From Gari tellinella (lineage: Eukaryota; Mollusca; Bivalvia; Cardiida; Psammobiidae): a DNA stretch of 64,000 bases. Below, piece by piece: positions 31,549-42,306 of the stretch. Made by a program: the position numbers and the translations under genes. Position 1 is the first letter of the stretch. Each line of letters begins with the position of its first letter. The stretch is taken from contig OV277870.1 of assembly GCA_922989275.2 (NCBI GenBank), forward strand, positions 60,289,079 through 60,353,078, given 5' to 3'. The notes beneath the pieces were generated by a model, which did not search any database, was not told the DNA's origin, and saw only the letters and a list, made by a program, of their open reading frames with translations.

Positions 31549-34529
31549 TAAAGCCGCATTGTGTTTTTGGGAAACCTGCATAAAACGGTTGTTTGGGATC
31601 CCATTAGAACTACATGGGACGTGATTCTTTCATAAAAAGCGGCTTTATCTAAGAAATTCGCTTTTAAATTTTTATTTATAATTTTTTTGTGCTAGCACAA
31701 TTTAAAGAGCCTCCTTGTGCATGGAAAGAAGGACAACTCTGTAAATACAGGGCTCCAGATAACGGAAATATTTCGATTACTAAACTCTTTATTTCTGCTT
31801 TTAAACCCAATGGGGTCATACTCATTAGAATCGTCTCGAAGAGACGGTTTAATCAGTCGTAACACCGTAGCATTCGGTGCTGAAATGAGTGAGAACATGT
31901 TGGATTTGTTCAGTTTATTCCTCTTATCTGGAGCCGGATGAAATGAAGAATTTAACCCTTATTCTGCTGCTAAGACGTCTGCTTTGACATTGTCGTGTGC
32001 AATATTTGTTCAGTTTAGATTTATGCATATTTTTGATTAAACAAACCTTAAGACGAGTGTCAAACAGTTTGGATCCAGATGAGACGCCGCGTTACGCGGT
32101 GTCTGTTTTAGAGTCAAACAGTTGCGACCAGTAGGCACAGGATTAAACTATGAGATAAGGTCCCCACGTGAAAATAATTAATCACGGTGGTAGGCGTGTA
32201 CAATCCAATACGGGGGATCTTGCTGAAAATGACTGTTTCAGCCTTGTCTTCTCTCTAACTCAACCACTTATTTTTGGATCTTCACCAAACTTGCTATAAA
32301 TGTTTATTAGTATAGCATCTAGCTCAATTTTGATAACTATTAAAGTCGCATGAGGCAATGCTGAGTTATTGCCCTTGAATAATTAAAAAAAAATGACTGT
32401 TTCAGCCTTTTCTGCTCTCTAACACAAACACTTTTTATTGGATCTTCACCAAACTTGCTGGCATTGTGTATTTGTTTTAAATATAGATCAAGACAAATAT
32501 CGAATACAGCTGACTGAAAATCCTTCAAGAGGTAAAGGAGGTATGGAGTAGTCATTTATTACTTTACTTATTACCAACACGGCCAAGATGAAGCACATGC
32601 AACTATTGACCAAATAGTTGGTTTAAATAGAATAAAAACAGTTCCTGTTACAGAGTTGACAGGGCTAAAATAAGGATGAAATAGCAAATTTTTAATAATT
32701 GAAGAACCGTAACTCCAACATGCCTTCGGCGATTTGGGTATTCATAGAACTGGACTAAGTTTTTATCCAATATTATTTTCAGCAAATTTAGCTGACAAGC
32801 CTGAAGTATGCAATCTATAATCATTCAAGGGCAATAACTTCAACATGCCTTGTGCGATTTTGGTAGTTAAGATTATGAACTTGATTTTATATTAATAAAC
32901 ATTTTCAAAAAGTTTGGTGAAAATCACAAAAAAGTTATTTGTGTTAGAGAGCAAAAAATGGTGAAACAGGTATTTCTAAATACATAAAGGACGATAACTC
33001 AGACATGCCTGATGCGATTTAAGTAATAATCAAACTGAACCTAGATTTTGTATAAATAAAGAATTTCAGCAAGGTTTTGTTAAGATCCGAAAAGAAATGT
33101 TTGTGATAGAGAGCAAAAAATGCTGAAACATTAATTTTTAATAACTAAAGAGCAAAAAACTCAGACATGCCTTATGCGATATAAGTACTATTCGAACTGG
33201 AGATATATTTTATATTTATAAACATGTTCAGCAAGTTTGGTGAATATCCGATAAAAACTGTATGTGTAAGAGTGCAAAAAAAACATGAAACAGTCATATT
33301 TTAATAATTAAAGGACAATAACTCAGATATACATTATGCGATTTTAGTAATATTCAAACTTAACCTTGATTTTATATTAATTAACATTTTCAGCAAATTG
33401 GGTGAAAATCAATAAAAAGCATCTATGTTAGAGAGCAAAAAATGGTGAAACAGTCCTTTTTAATACATTAAGGGCAATAACTCAGACAATCATTATGGGA
33501 TTTTAGTAATAATCAAACTGGACCTAGATTTTATATAAATAAAGAATTTCAGCAAGTTTGTAGAAGATCCGATGAAAACTCTTTGTGTTAGAGAGCAAAA
33601 AAGGCTGAAACAGTCATTTCTAATAATTCAAGAGCAATTACTCCGACATTCCTTATGCGATTTTACTAGTATTCCAATTTAACCATGATTTAATATCAAT
33701 GAAAATTTTCAGCAAGTTTGGTGAAAACTCAATAAAAAGAATTTGTGTTAGAGATAAAAACTGGCTGAAAACAGTCATTTTAATACATAAAGGGCAAAAA
33801 AACTTAGATATGCCTCATACGATTTTAGTAGTTATCAAACTAAACCTAGATTTTATACTAATGAACATTTTCAGCAAGTTTTGTGAAGATCCAATAAATG
33901 TATTTGTGAAAGAGAGCAATAATTGCTGAATCACTCATTTTTAATACAAAAATGGCAAAAACGCAAACATGCCACATGCGATTTTGTTAGTAATCAAACT
34001 GGACCAAGATTTTATAATAATAAACAATTTCAGTAAGTTTGGTGAAGATCAACTAAAAAATGCTTGTTTTAGAGAGCAAAAAATGCTGAAACAGTCAACT
34101 TTTAATACATAAAGGGCAAAACGTCTTACATGCCTTATTCGATTTAAGTAGAAATTTAACTGTACCTAGATTTTATATAAAAGAACATTTAATGCAAGTT
34201 TGGTGAAGATCCGATAAAAACTCTTTGTGTTAGAGAGCAAAAAGGGCTGAAACACCGTTGTGACGAAATGTGACTCATGTTATAGCAATCGTTCGCACCC
34301 GGTGATATTGAACCCAGCTGTTCCACGTGCCACTAATCCGTGTGGTAATATTTATGTCAGACGATCTACTTTCGGTTTGTTATGGTTTTAAATCGCTTTT
34401 TTGGTGATTTAGGTCTGTCTTCAACATTTCATAGATCAGTTTGGCCCATTAGAATGTTCAAGCATTATTATTAACCTTTATTGTATTTCGCACATTAAAA
34501 AAAGGTCTGAAAACACAATGGGACTTTAA
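31549..34529. repeat. Tandem unit 3, truncated on the right
   Basis: Lacks the last ~690 bp of the unit, including the C MITE. It has its own small indels in the satellite part (a deletion near 32788 and an extra T/A run at 32383). It stops at gggactttaa, joined to half of an E MITE. Confidence 0.9.
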
Positions 34530-34580
34530 GCTATCACCTGTCTTTTATGCAGCCTAGTTGTCGTTATAGAGAGGTTTTAC
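34529..34580. mobile_element. Right half of an E-family MITE
   Basis: From ctttaagctatcacctgtc to tagagaggttttactgtt. The left half is replaced by the tandem array. Confidence 0.7.
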
Positions 34581-34870
34581 TGTTAATACGCGGGAATGTA
34601 TCGAAGCTGTTTATCGACGTGTGCGAAATGATAAAATCCCTTAAATCCACGAGATATTAGCAAAACAGTTCGTAGTCTGATGAACGACGAAGTGGTATTA
34701 ATACTTCATTCAGTTGTAAATTGAAAATAAACAACTATATTTCTTTCACTGAGCTTTTTCTATTCTATGCCAATTTCAAACTGTGAAGTAGATTGTTAAC
34801 TGAAAGGTAAATAGCCTGTGTCATATCGTTCTTATCTCATTGTTTCATAAATAAGCCTTTACATACATCT
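34581..34870. other. No recognised feature
   Basis: Undistinguished AT-rich spacer. Confidence 0.4.
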
Positions 34871-34871
34871 A

Positions 34872-35473
34872 CAGCGTTCCCTCTATACAACAATACCTAA
34901 TGGGAGACACATATAGCGTGTTGTTCGGAGGGAATATTAAGATTTGGCTTGCATTTGCAAACAGCTTGAATTCAGATCAGACGCCGCGTAACGCGGAGTC
35001 TGATTAGGATTCAAGCTGTTTGTCACTCGTCATTATATTTCTTCTGTCAAAATTTCCACTTATATGTAACGTTGAGAGAAAACAGCAGACGCAAATTTTA
35101 AGCAGACGATATTGCAGCAGTGAAGGTGTTAGACAAAGTGGCCTTGCTGTGGGTACAGCGGCAAGCGTTGTTGTGAGGAGAGATTCGTTGTTGGGAGGGC
35201 CGTTATACAGTGGAGAATCTGTTATTCTTTCCCGTGTAAACGCAAATGTACGCAAACGCAACGCACTAAAACGTAGAAAAGAACAACTTTTGGACAATTC
35301 TGATATTTCATGTTTATCTTGGTGGCAAACAGTTTGGAGCCTGATCAGACGCCGGGTTACCCGGTGTCTGATCTGGCTCCAAACGGTTTGCATTTGAAAT
35401 TACAGGTTGAGCGTAAACGCGTTTATTGGGAAAGAATAAGGTTTTCTCCACTGTAGAGAGGGAGCACTCACTG
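34872..35473. mobile_element. F-family MITE interrupted by a B MITE
   Basis: TA then CAGCGTTCCCTCTATACAAC on the left; ggagcactcactg then TA on the right. Removing 35208-35453 plus one TA restores the F sequence ccgttatagagaggg as seen at 52358-52370. Core-1 hairpin at about 34961-35024. Confidence 0.88.
35208..35453. mobile_element. B-family MITE (246 bp) nested in F
   Basis: CAGTGGAGAATCTGTTATTC to a decayed right end AAGGTTTTCTCCACTG, with TA on both sides. Full core-1 hairpin (35326-35392). Confidence 0.9.
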
Positions 35474-35599
35474 TACTTATTTCTGTACGATGTAAAGTAG
35501 TCCTCGCGTAGGAATTCTATGACGTCATGAACATAACACGTCAAATGAGGGGAAAACAAGAAAGATAGACTGAGGGCATTTCTAGTAGCTTTCCAGATG

Positions 35600-35690
35600 G
35601 AAGCTTAAAGTAGGTTTAAAGTAAAGCAGAATGTTCCTTTAGGAGCTCTCCGCTTTACTTTCAACATTCTTTAAGTGGTCATCTTTTTCA
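35600..35690. repeat. Decayed core-2 hairpin
   Basis: gcttaaagtaggtttaaagt ... actttcaacattctttaag around a mismatched apex (tcctttaggagc). The surrounding C ends are not visible. Confidence 0.55.
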
Positions 35691-35959
35691 AAACTAAAAA
35701 ATACCATGTATTTCAAATTTAAGATGGTGCGAGGGGACGTTTTATATTTCAAACACTTCACTAATTCGAGTTAGACTTCTATTCGAACATTCTAATCCGA
35801 AACCTTGTCACGAATATATCTGAACAGTATTGATTTAGAAAACGACAACAAACAAATCAAAACAGCTTCATGTCAACTTGTATGTACTTATCCTCAAGGA
35901 CAAGAGATTTACGGTTGACGCGAACAATTCCTCTAAATTAACCGTTCTCCTGCCGAATG

Positions 35960-36052
35960 TGATTTAACTGGCATTTTGAATCAAGATAAGCTTGAATCAA
36001 GATCTGAAGCCGAGCAACTCGGTTTGATCTTGATCAAACTGTTTCACATTCG
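35960..36052. repeat. Variant core-1 hairpin
   Basis: agcttgaatcaagatctgaa with tttgatcttgatcaaactgt around gccgag-caa-ctcggt. The apex A/T variant and the stem change are matched on both arms. Confidence 0.6.
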
Positions 36053-36333
36053 ACACTCATATCGAATTTTCTTTAATCAAATTTCTGAAATCGACATTCA
36101 AACGAACTACATATTTTGCGGGCGTTCTCGTGACCATGGTGTGTTCAAGGACCAACAAATGTAGCCAATATATATAATTGACCGGGATGTCTGCGCCAGA
36201 GACGGGAGAAATCGCCCTTTTTACTTATTGGGGAAATGCCCTTGAATGTTTTCGATATTTTCTATATAGTAAAACCTATCTTCTACGACCACCAAAACGG
36301 AGGCTAATTGACCGATTAAAGACAGGCGACATC

Positions 36334-36838
36334 TTTACCCTTTCCTCTATAGAAGCGCCTTTTAGCGCATTCAGTTTATTACTCCGATGAAGAAAATAGT
36401 TCCAATTTATACAGTCATGAATATGTATCATAAGAAATATTTTATTTATTCTATCAGACGACAGCTTAAAACAGGCTGAAAGTAAAGCAGAATGCACATT
36501 TAGGCGCAATTTGCTTTACTTTCAACCTCCTTTAAGTACATGTAGTTGCCTATTGTCAAAACTAGAAAAGACTACAGTGGAGAATCTGTTATTCTTTCCC
36601 AATAAACGCGTTTACGCTAAAACTATTATTTGCAGTGCAAACAGTTTGGAGCCAGATCAGACGCCGGGTAACCCGGCGTCTGATCAGGCTCCAAATTGTT
36701 TGCCACCAAGATAAACATGAAATATCAGAATTGTACAAAAGTTGTTCTTTTCTACGTTTTAGTGCTTTGCGTTTGCTTACGTTTGCGTTTAAACGGGAAA
36801 GAATAACAGATTCTCCACTGTATGAGGTAAAGGGTTAA
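36334..36838. mobile_element. C-family MITE, middle of the triple nest
   Basis: TTTACCCTTTCCTC to GAGGTAAAGGGTTAA. Core-2 hairpin at about 36461-36535 with mismatches. Split near its right end by the B element 36575-36820. Confidence 0.85.
36575..36820. mobile_element. B-family MITE (246 bp), innermost of the triple nest
   Basis: CAGTGGAGAATCTGTTATTC to AACAGATTCTCCACTG. The host C sequence ggcTAtgagg has become gacTA[B]TAtgagg, proving a TA duplication. Near-perfect core-1 hairpin (36638-36702). Confidence 0.93.
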
Positions 36839-37004
36839 AGCAATGTTAACGTAAAGAAGAAAGCTCTTGCAGTAGCTTTATGTTTTACTGTTACATTGTT
36901 TTAAGCAGTCACCTGTATTAAACACCTTATTACTAACACAATTAAGTGGTTGTAATAGAGAGGGGTTGTGGTAGAGGGGTGGTCGTATTAGAGAGGTTTT
37001 ACTC

Positions 37005-37600
37005 TTCTTTAAGAAACCTACACCGTGTCACGCACATGATTTCATTTTTAGACTGGCGACTTGTTGCCAGTCTTAAGTAACCATACTTCCAAATCAGTGC
37101 TCGAAGCTGGCGTGGCAACCTTAACTTTCTGAGATAAATGCGCCATAGGTGTATCCACATACACATCGTGAAGGGCTGCGATAGTTTGTCTAGGATCCAG
37201 CACTTTAAATCTGATCAAACACTTGGGTTTTTATTAAGAAGATGATAAGCTTCGATGTAAGAAATTATTTGTAGCAATATTTAACTGAAACATACACTTG
37301 ATACCGATGAATTCAATAATGACCAGATAAATGGGGTTGTTAATCCGCCCCTGGTAATTTCTACACTTCAGGACACCGTGCGATCGCTGGTGTGTAATCT
37401 GGTCTAAATAGTGCAGTGGAAAATCCATTTTAACATATCATTATTGAAGTGTTTGCTAACATTTTCGCAATAAACCATAAATATACAAAACGCTTCATAT
37501 TATGACAGCGAGTACGGCTGTATTGATAATATCCCGTGGAAATATTCACAGTGAGACTCAGGTTAACAGATGGCATAAAGTATTTTGTTTTCACGCTTAT
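37005..37600. other. Spacer, no gene recognised
   Basis: A small hairpin (agactggcgacttgttgccagtct, about 37051-37074) is the only structure noticed. Confidence 0.4.
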
Positions 37601-37604
37601 TATA

Positions 37605-37819
37605 CAGTGAAACCCCTCTATTTTAGGACCACAAAATTGTGTTATTTATTAATTTAGGTGTTTAAAAATGTGACGGCTTACAGCAAGTTGGCCTTTAAAC
37701 AAACAGAAACACCTTTAGGTTTTTTGTTGTTGTACTGTTAGCTTGCTTTAAGCTGTCACCTGAGATGTTTACAATTAATCGGCTGTCGTTTTAGTAGTCG
37801 TAGTAAAGAGGTTTCACTG
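37605..37819. mobile_element. E-family MITE (215 bp), TA-flanked
   Basis: CAGTGAAACCCCTCTATTTT to AAGAGGTTTCACTG between TAs. The inner hairpin is weak (acaaacagaaacaccttt ... gtactgttagcttgc). Confidence 0.8.
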
Positions 37820-37849
37820 TACTCGACTCGCATGATTCCGGGTCGTTTC

Positions 37850-37932
37850 GCCCCTAAACAATTTCGCAACTTAGACGTTTCGCGCCCAAACCAGTTCCAC
37901 CCTGGTCGTTTCCAACCCTGGTAGTTTCGCCC
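37850..37932. repeat. Degenerate tandem repeat of a 'gtcgtttcgccccc' motif
   Basis: Four to five imperfect copies of gtcgtttcgcccct, with spacers of about 5-10 bp. Confidence 0.6.
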
Positions 37933-38214
37933 CCAATATAAAATATGCATCAAAGGTATTAAAGTTTTTAAAATTGATGTAGATTTAAATATTACTTAAA
38001 TTGGACGTTGATTAGATAAAAAGTTTGATAAGAGAAAGTACTATAGGACGTGAAAAGGATCATCGAGAATAAAAGCAGACATCAATTCTGTGCGAGTGTG
38101 TGAAGTGTGCCGCCAAAGTGTGCTGCCTGTGATTGACGCATGGCTAATTGTTTGATTGCATTAAAGGTATTATTGTTTGCTCTTTGACCTATTGTTGTAA
38201 CAGTTAGTTACATT

Positions 38215-38440
38215 AACCACTTCACTGCCTTACCTAAGGTACATTTGGGTATTGGCCAACAGTTTTGATTCTCATCAAACGCGTAACACAGCTTCTGATC
38301 AAGATCCAAACTTTAACTGATATCAAAAACACATAAAAGAAACTCTTTTTTTGTTTACGTAGACACTGGATTAAAGCAGACGACATATTGGTAGATAAGA
38401 GGATTAACTTAACGTATAGATCTGTTTCCAATCAGTATCC
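38215..38440. mobile_element. A2-like MITE remnant
   Basis: ttaaccacttcactgcctta at the left, followed by a decayed core-1 (aacagttttgattctcatca, cttctgatcaagatccaaac) and 'ttaaagcagacgac'. Confidence 0.5.
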
Positions 38441-38459
38441 AGTGTAGGAGAAAGAATCG

Positions 38460-38790
38460 TCGCATAGCAAACTTTTTTTTATTTTTAAGGTCGTCTGCAT
38501 TTACTTCTCAACGTTCAACTTTAAGTATCTTGACTGAAACTATGAGTATCAAGCAGTTTGTATTGTGATCAGAAAACTGCATGCGCAGCGTCTGAGTACC
38601 CAAACTGTTGGCAAATAACCTTTGTACTCGGGGTAATCCCGGTAAGGCAACAAATGAGATAATTCAAATGCAAATCTATTTCGCAGAGTTCACTTTTTGC
38701 TAAATTTGACTTAAGTTATAATGACTTTTTTTGTAAGAAGTGTCGAACAGTTGGATACCTGATCAGACGCCACGAACTGGTTGCAAATAA
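38460..38790. other. Spacer with decayed core-1 pieces
   Basis: Fragments such as aggtcgtctgc (38490) and aacagttggatacctgatcag (38747) show further A2-like debris. Nothing is intact. Confidence 0.4.
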
Positions 38791-38811
38791 CATATACATA
38801 AGCATTAGTAA

Positions 38812-39755
38812 ATGATGAGTGTACTCGTCGATAGGGTTGAGTGTGTTAAGCAATTACGATTTATATAATCCTATCCACAAACGGTGCAGATCCTGATCGG
38901 AGGATTCCTTTAGTAGCCCTCCGATTTGGCTCTTCACTGTTAGCATACGACAAGTGTACCTTCCATAGGTACCGTACGTGCTAGTAGAAGTCCTAACTGG
39001 TCAATATAGTTAAATGTGTTAAGCAAGTACGATACATGATTACATCCTCTAGGAACCCTCTGAATTGAATCTGCACGGCTAGCATACGACAATTGTAGGT
39101 GATGAATATACTCGTCGATAGGGGTGAATTTGTTAAACAACTACGATATTAAATTGTATCCATAAACGGTGCAGATCCTGGTTTGAGGGCTGGGTCTCAG
39201 ATTTGGGTCTTCCCCGTTAGCATACGACAAGTATACTGCTCATAGGTACAGTGTTAGTAGATATCTATAGCTCTACTAGTCGCGAGTAATTAAATATGTT
39301 AAAGCAGGGCTGCCATTTCTCCGGAGTTTTCCTAAATCTTCGAATTTTTCCTAAATCTTCGGATTTTTTTCCCAGTTTATAGTAATTTAAAGCAGGCTGA
39401 AAGTAAACCAGAATGCGCCTTTAGGCGCATTCTGCTTTACTTACAGTCTGCTTTAAGTAGTCGCATGTCAACAAAACTAGAAACAGGCTATTGGGTAAAG
39501 GTACGATACGTAAAATCGCACTTGCAAAATGCATATTTGGAAATCTTAGGATTTTTCATGTCAACTTATGGCAGCCCTGTTAAAGCAATGATACATGTAT
39601 TATATGATCATATCCATAAACGGCGCAGATCCTGTTCAGAGGACTCTTTTAGGAGCCCTCTGATCGGGGTATGCACTGTCAACATACGATAATTGTACTT
39701 TTAATACATATACTGTTAGTAAATGACGAGTAAACTCGTCGATAGGGTTGATGGT
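38812..39755. repeat. Four tandem D-type repeats (~190-bp unit)
   Basis: Each unit has actcgtcgatagggttg, gtgttaagcaa-tacgat, catccataaacggtgcagat, a hairpin of the type ctgatcagaggactcctttaggagccctctgat, and cactgttagcatacgacaag. Units start near 38812, 39000 (hairpin deleted), 39105 and 39285. The fourth is split by a G MITE. Confidence 0.75.
39305..39579. mobile_element. G-family MITE (275 bp) with 6-bp target duplication
   Basis: CAGGGCTGCCATTTCTCCGG to ACTTATGGCAGCCCTG, flanked by TTAAAG on both sides (39299-39304, 39580-39585). Inside is a core-2 hairpin (39386-39455) followed by C-type sequence (aactagaaacaggctatt), so it carries a captured C fragment. Confidence 0.9.
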
Positions 39756-39764
39756 GTTAAGATT

Positions 39765-40700
39765 TATTGATGATCCGATTGCGATCAGATGACGCTCCGC
39801 TGGCGATCCGTTAGCGATCTGTAAGATCCGATAGCGACTTCATGGTCATTGGTCGCCTCCCAAGTCATAAAAATGTTGAGACCTTGTATGATCGGATTGC
39901 GCTTCGTTGACGCTCAAGGGCGACTAATAAGGTGGGATCCAATGCGCTCTTTTGGCGCTTCGGTGGCGACCAATGCAATCTATGGTGCTCAAAAGAGAAC
40001 CGATAGCGATGTTTGACGACCAATGGAGATCCATTACCGGTCTGTTAGCGCTCTACTTGATCTAAATTGGGAGATATCCTACGAAGACGTGTGGCGCTCT
40101 GCCGCGCTCATTCGTTTTAGATTCGGCAGCAGATGTTTAGGCATATAGCTATACACATAGCTGCTTTCTTTTTGACATGTATCCACTTAATGCAGTAGTA
40201 TCGTACTGTAGACAGTTCCTATAAGAGCTTTCTGCATTACGTTCGTACTGCCAAAAGTCTTTATACATCTCTGGGTGTTTTTTCTACATTTAATAGCTAC
40301 TACAGATGTTCTAATACACATCAAAACCAATGTTGAACGCCATTATTATTTACGCACTTTTCGGTACCATCATTGTGTATAACAGTTTGGACCTGGATGA
40401 GACGTCGAGTTACATCATGCAATTTGGATCTATTGATAGAAAATACTATCGGGTATTTTAAGATACAGAGAATCATTATCAGATCGCCACGGAGCGCAAA
40501 GTATCTACTAATTTGCTTTGTTGGATCGTGGTGGCACTCCAGTTACGATCTTGGCGATCAGGTAGCGCTCCGATTGCGACTTAGGCGATCACTTAGCGAT
40601 CTAATGGCGTTCCGGTCGGAGCGCCACGGATTTTTGTGCAGGGAGTAAACCGACGGCGACCTTGGCGATCATGGGGATCAGATAGCGATCAATTTGTGTA
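39765..40700. mobile_element. Putative non-autonomous element rich in GCGATC motifs
   Basis: Two blocks (39775-40125 and 40478-40690) are packed with variants of ggcgatc, agcgatc and ggcgctcc. The AT-rich middle has a weak E-like hairpin (40180-40255). The layout echoes the CCGG element at 10982-12052. I could not find clean terminal inverted repeats. Confidence 0.45.
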
Positions 40701-41435
40701 ATATGTACACTCCTGGCCAAGTTCGATACCTATGTCGCATAATATGTCTAGATTATGTACCTTGAATTACCAGAAATAACCAGTGGCTGCTCTCTAACTC
40801 CAATAGTTTTCATCCTAGCTTTATACTTTTGTTGTAACACTTATTTAAATTTGAATTTAGATACTTGTACATGTTCTTACAAACGAAAACATCACCCTTT
40901 ATTACAAATTCACGGAAATGATTATTACAATTGTTTCACAGGCAAATGGTTACGAGTATATAGCTATATTTGAACCATCATTGTTTATAATTGCCTCCTT
41001 TATTATTCATAGTAGGTGTAAAGATGCATAAGTGTTTTTACTAAGTTCACTTTCATTTAAATGATTCCTCATAGAAATTTCACGATTCTAATTTATCCTG
41101 ATAAAGAGCCATAAACAAGTGTTTGGCAGCAAGTGAAATAAAACCAAAACAGAAAGCCCATGGATGTTCCTGTTTTACTTTCGTCTTAATTTAAGTTTCC
41201 ACTTGTCTTCAAAATTGTCTTTTTAGCAACCACCAGCATAAACTTAGCTTAACATTGAACTAATCATACTTATCAGAGACTTATACATATAGTTTTACCA
41301 CTGTACACAACGTAGAATTGTACAGCTGAACGCAAATGCTTTCTCTTAGTACGTCGACAGTCTTTCAGCGCCTTCAGCGCTTTGATTTCACATGTCGCTG
41401 AACTGTTACTATGTAGTTGAAGGGTTTTACCCTTC
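40701..41435. other. Spacer with a decayed E-like MITE
   Basis: About 41110-41310 retains agcaagtgaaataaaaccaa / cttaatttaagtttccactt and ends with tatagttttaccactgta, an E-like right end. The rest is unrecognised. Confidence 0.4.
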
Positions 41436-41934
41436 TTAACATTTCACTACCAAATATTTCAAGAGAGTTTATCCCTTCACCGTTTCATTGTCGTTTGCTT
41501 CAATTTTGTCGTCTGCAATGACGTTTCAAAGTTAAAAACAACGTAGTATGACTATAGGAATTTCAAAACGAGTGTCAAACACTTTGGATCCTGATCAGAC
41601 GCCGCGTTACGCGGCGTTTGATCAGGATTCAAACAGTTTGCAAACGCGCTTTTAGCCCTTTCCCCCATAGAAGCGCCTTTTAGCGGATATGATTTATTCA
41701 TCCGCTGAAGAAAATAGTTCCAATTTAATCAGTAATGAATATGTATTACATGTATAGGGAATATTTTCTATATTATAGCACATGATAGCTTAAAGCAGGC
41801 TGAAAGTAAAGCAGAATGTGCCCTAAGGCACATTCTGCTTTACTTTCAACCTGATTTAAGTAGTCACCTATCTTAAGTACTAGAAATAGGCTATCAGGTA
41901 AAGGGTTAAGCGCCATTGAGAGCGAAAGGGTTAA
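41436..41934. mobile_element. A-family MITE interrupted by a C MITE
   Basis: ttaacatttcactacc on the left and gagcgaaagggttaa on the right, with core-1 hairpin at 41574-41641. Between 'aaacgcgctt' and 'gcgccattgag' sits the C element. Intact A copies (47454-47701) read cgcgcttttaagcgtcattg across this point. Confidence 0.88.
41651..41909. mobile_element. C-family MITE nested in A
   Basis: TTTAGCCCTTTCCCCC to GGTAAAGGGTTAA. Core-2 hairpin at 41785-41860, near perfect. Sits at the TTAA of the host element. Confidence 0.88.
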
Positions 41935-42060
41935 ATTGCTCACACTTTAAACCTTTCATGGACAATGTCAGTTCAGTGAGCTCTATCGTAATGTATAGTT
42001 TAAGAGTAAAGTTTCTTAGGAGTTTAGCAGCACAATGATTGATCCAAATATCGTCTGGTA

Positions 42061-42306
42061 CAGTGGATAATCTGTTATTCTTTCCCGTTTAAACGCAAAC
42101 GTACGCAAACGCAAAGCACTAAAACATAGAAAAGAACAACTTTTGGACAATTCTGATAATTCTTGTTTATCTTGGTGGCAAACAGTTTGGCGCCTGATCA
42201 GACGCCGGGTTACCCGGCGTCTGATCTGGCTCCAAACTGTTTGCACTGCAAATAATAGTTTTAGCGTACACGCGTTTATTGGGAAAGAATAACAGATTCT
42301 CCACTG
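42061..42306. mobile_element. B-family MITE (246 bp), TA-flanked
   Basis: CAGTGGATAATCTGTTATTC to AACAGATTCTCCACTG. Hairpin 42178-42243. Reverse orientation relative to 36575-36820. Confidence 0.92.

Larger units (their letters stand above)
36267..37004. mobile_element. E-family MITE, outermost of a triple nest
   Basis: Left part tagtaaaacctatcttctac, ctaattgaccg and gacaggcgacat. The right part resumes TTAAagcaatgttaacgtaa, then gctttatgttttactgttac, and ends attagagaggttttact. Interrupted at the TTAA of its own hairpin arm by the C element 36334-36838. The right end has a small duplication of the terminal repeat (agaggggttgtggtagaggg). Confidence 0.8.

Noticed and set aside
38812..39755. 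Regularly spaced palindromic repeats resembling a CRISPR array
   Set aside because: The window is plainly eukaryotic, the unit is ~190 bp, spacers are not unique, and the pieces belong to a MITE family.
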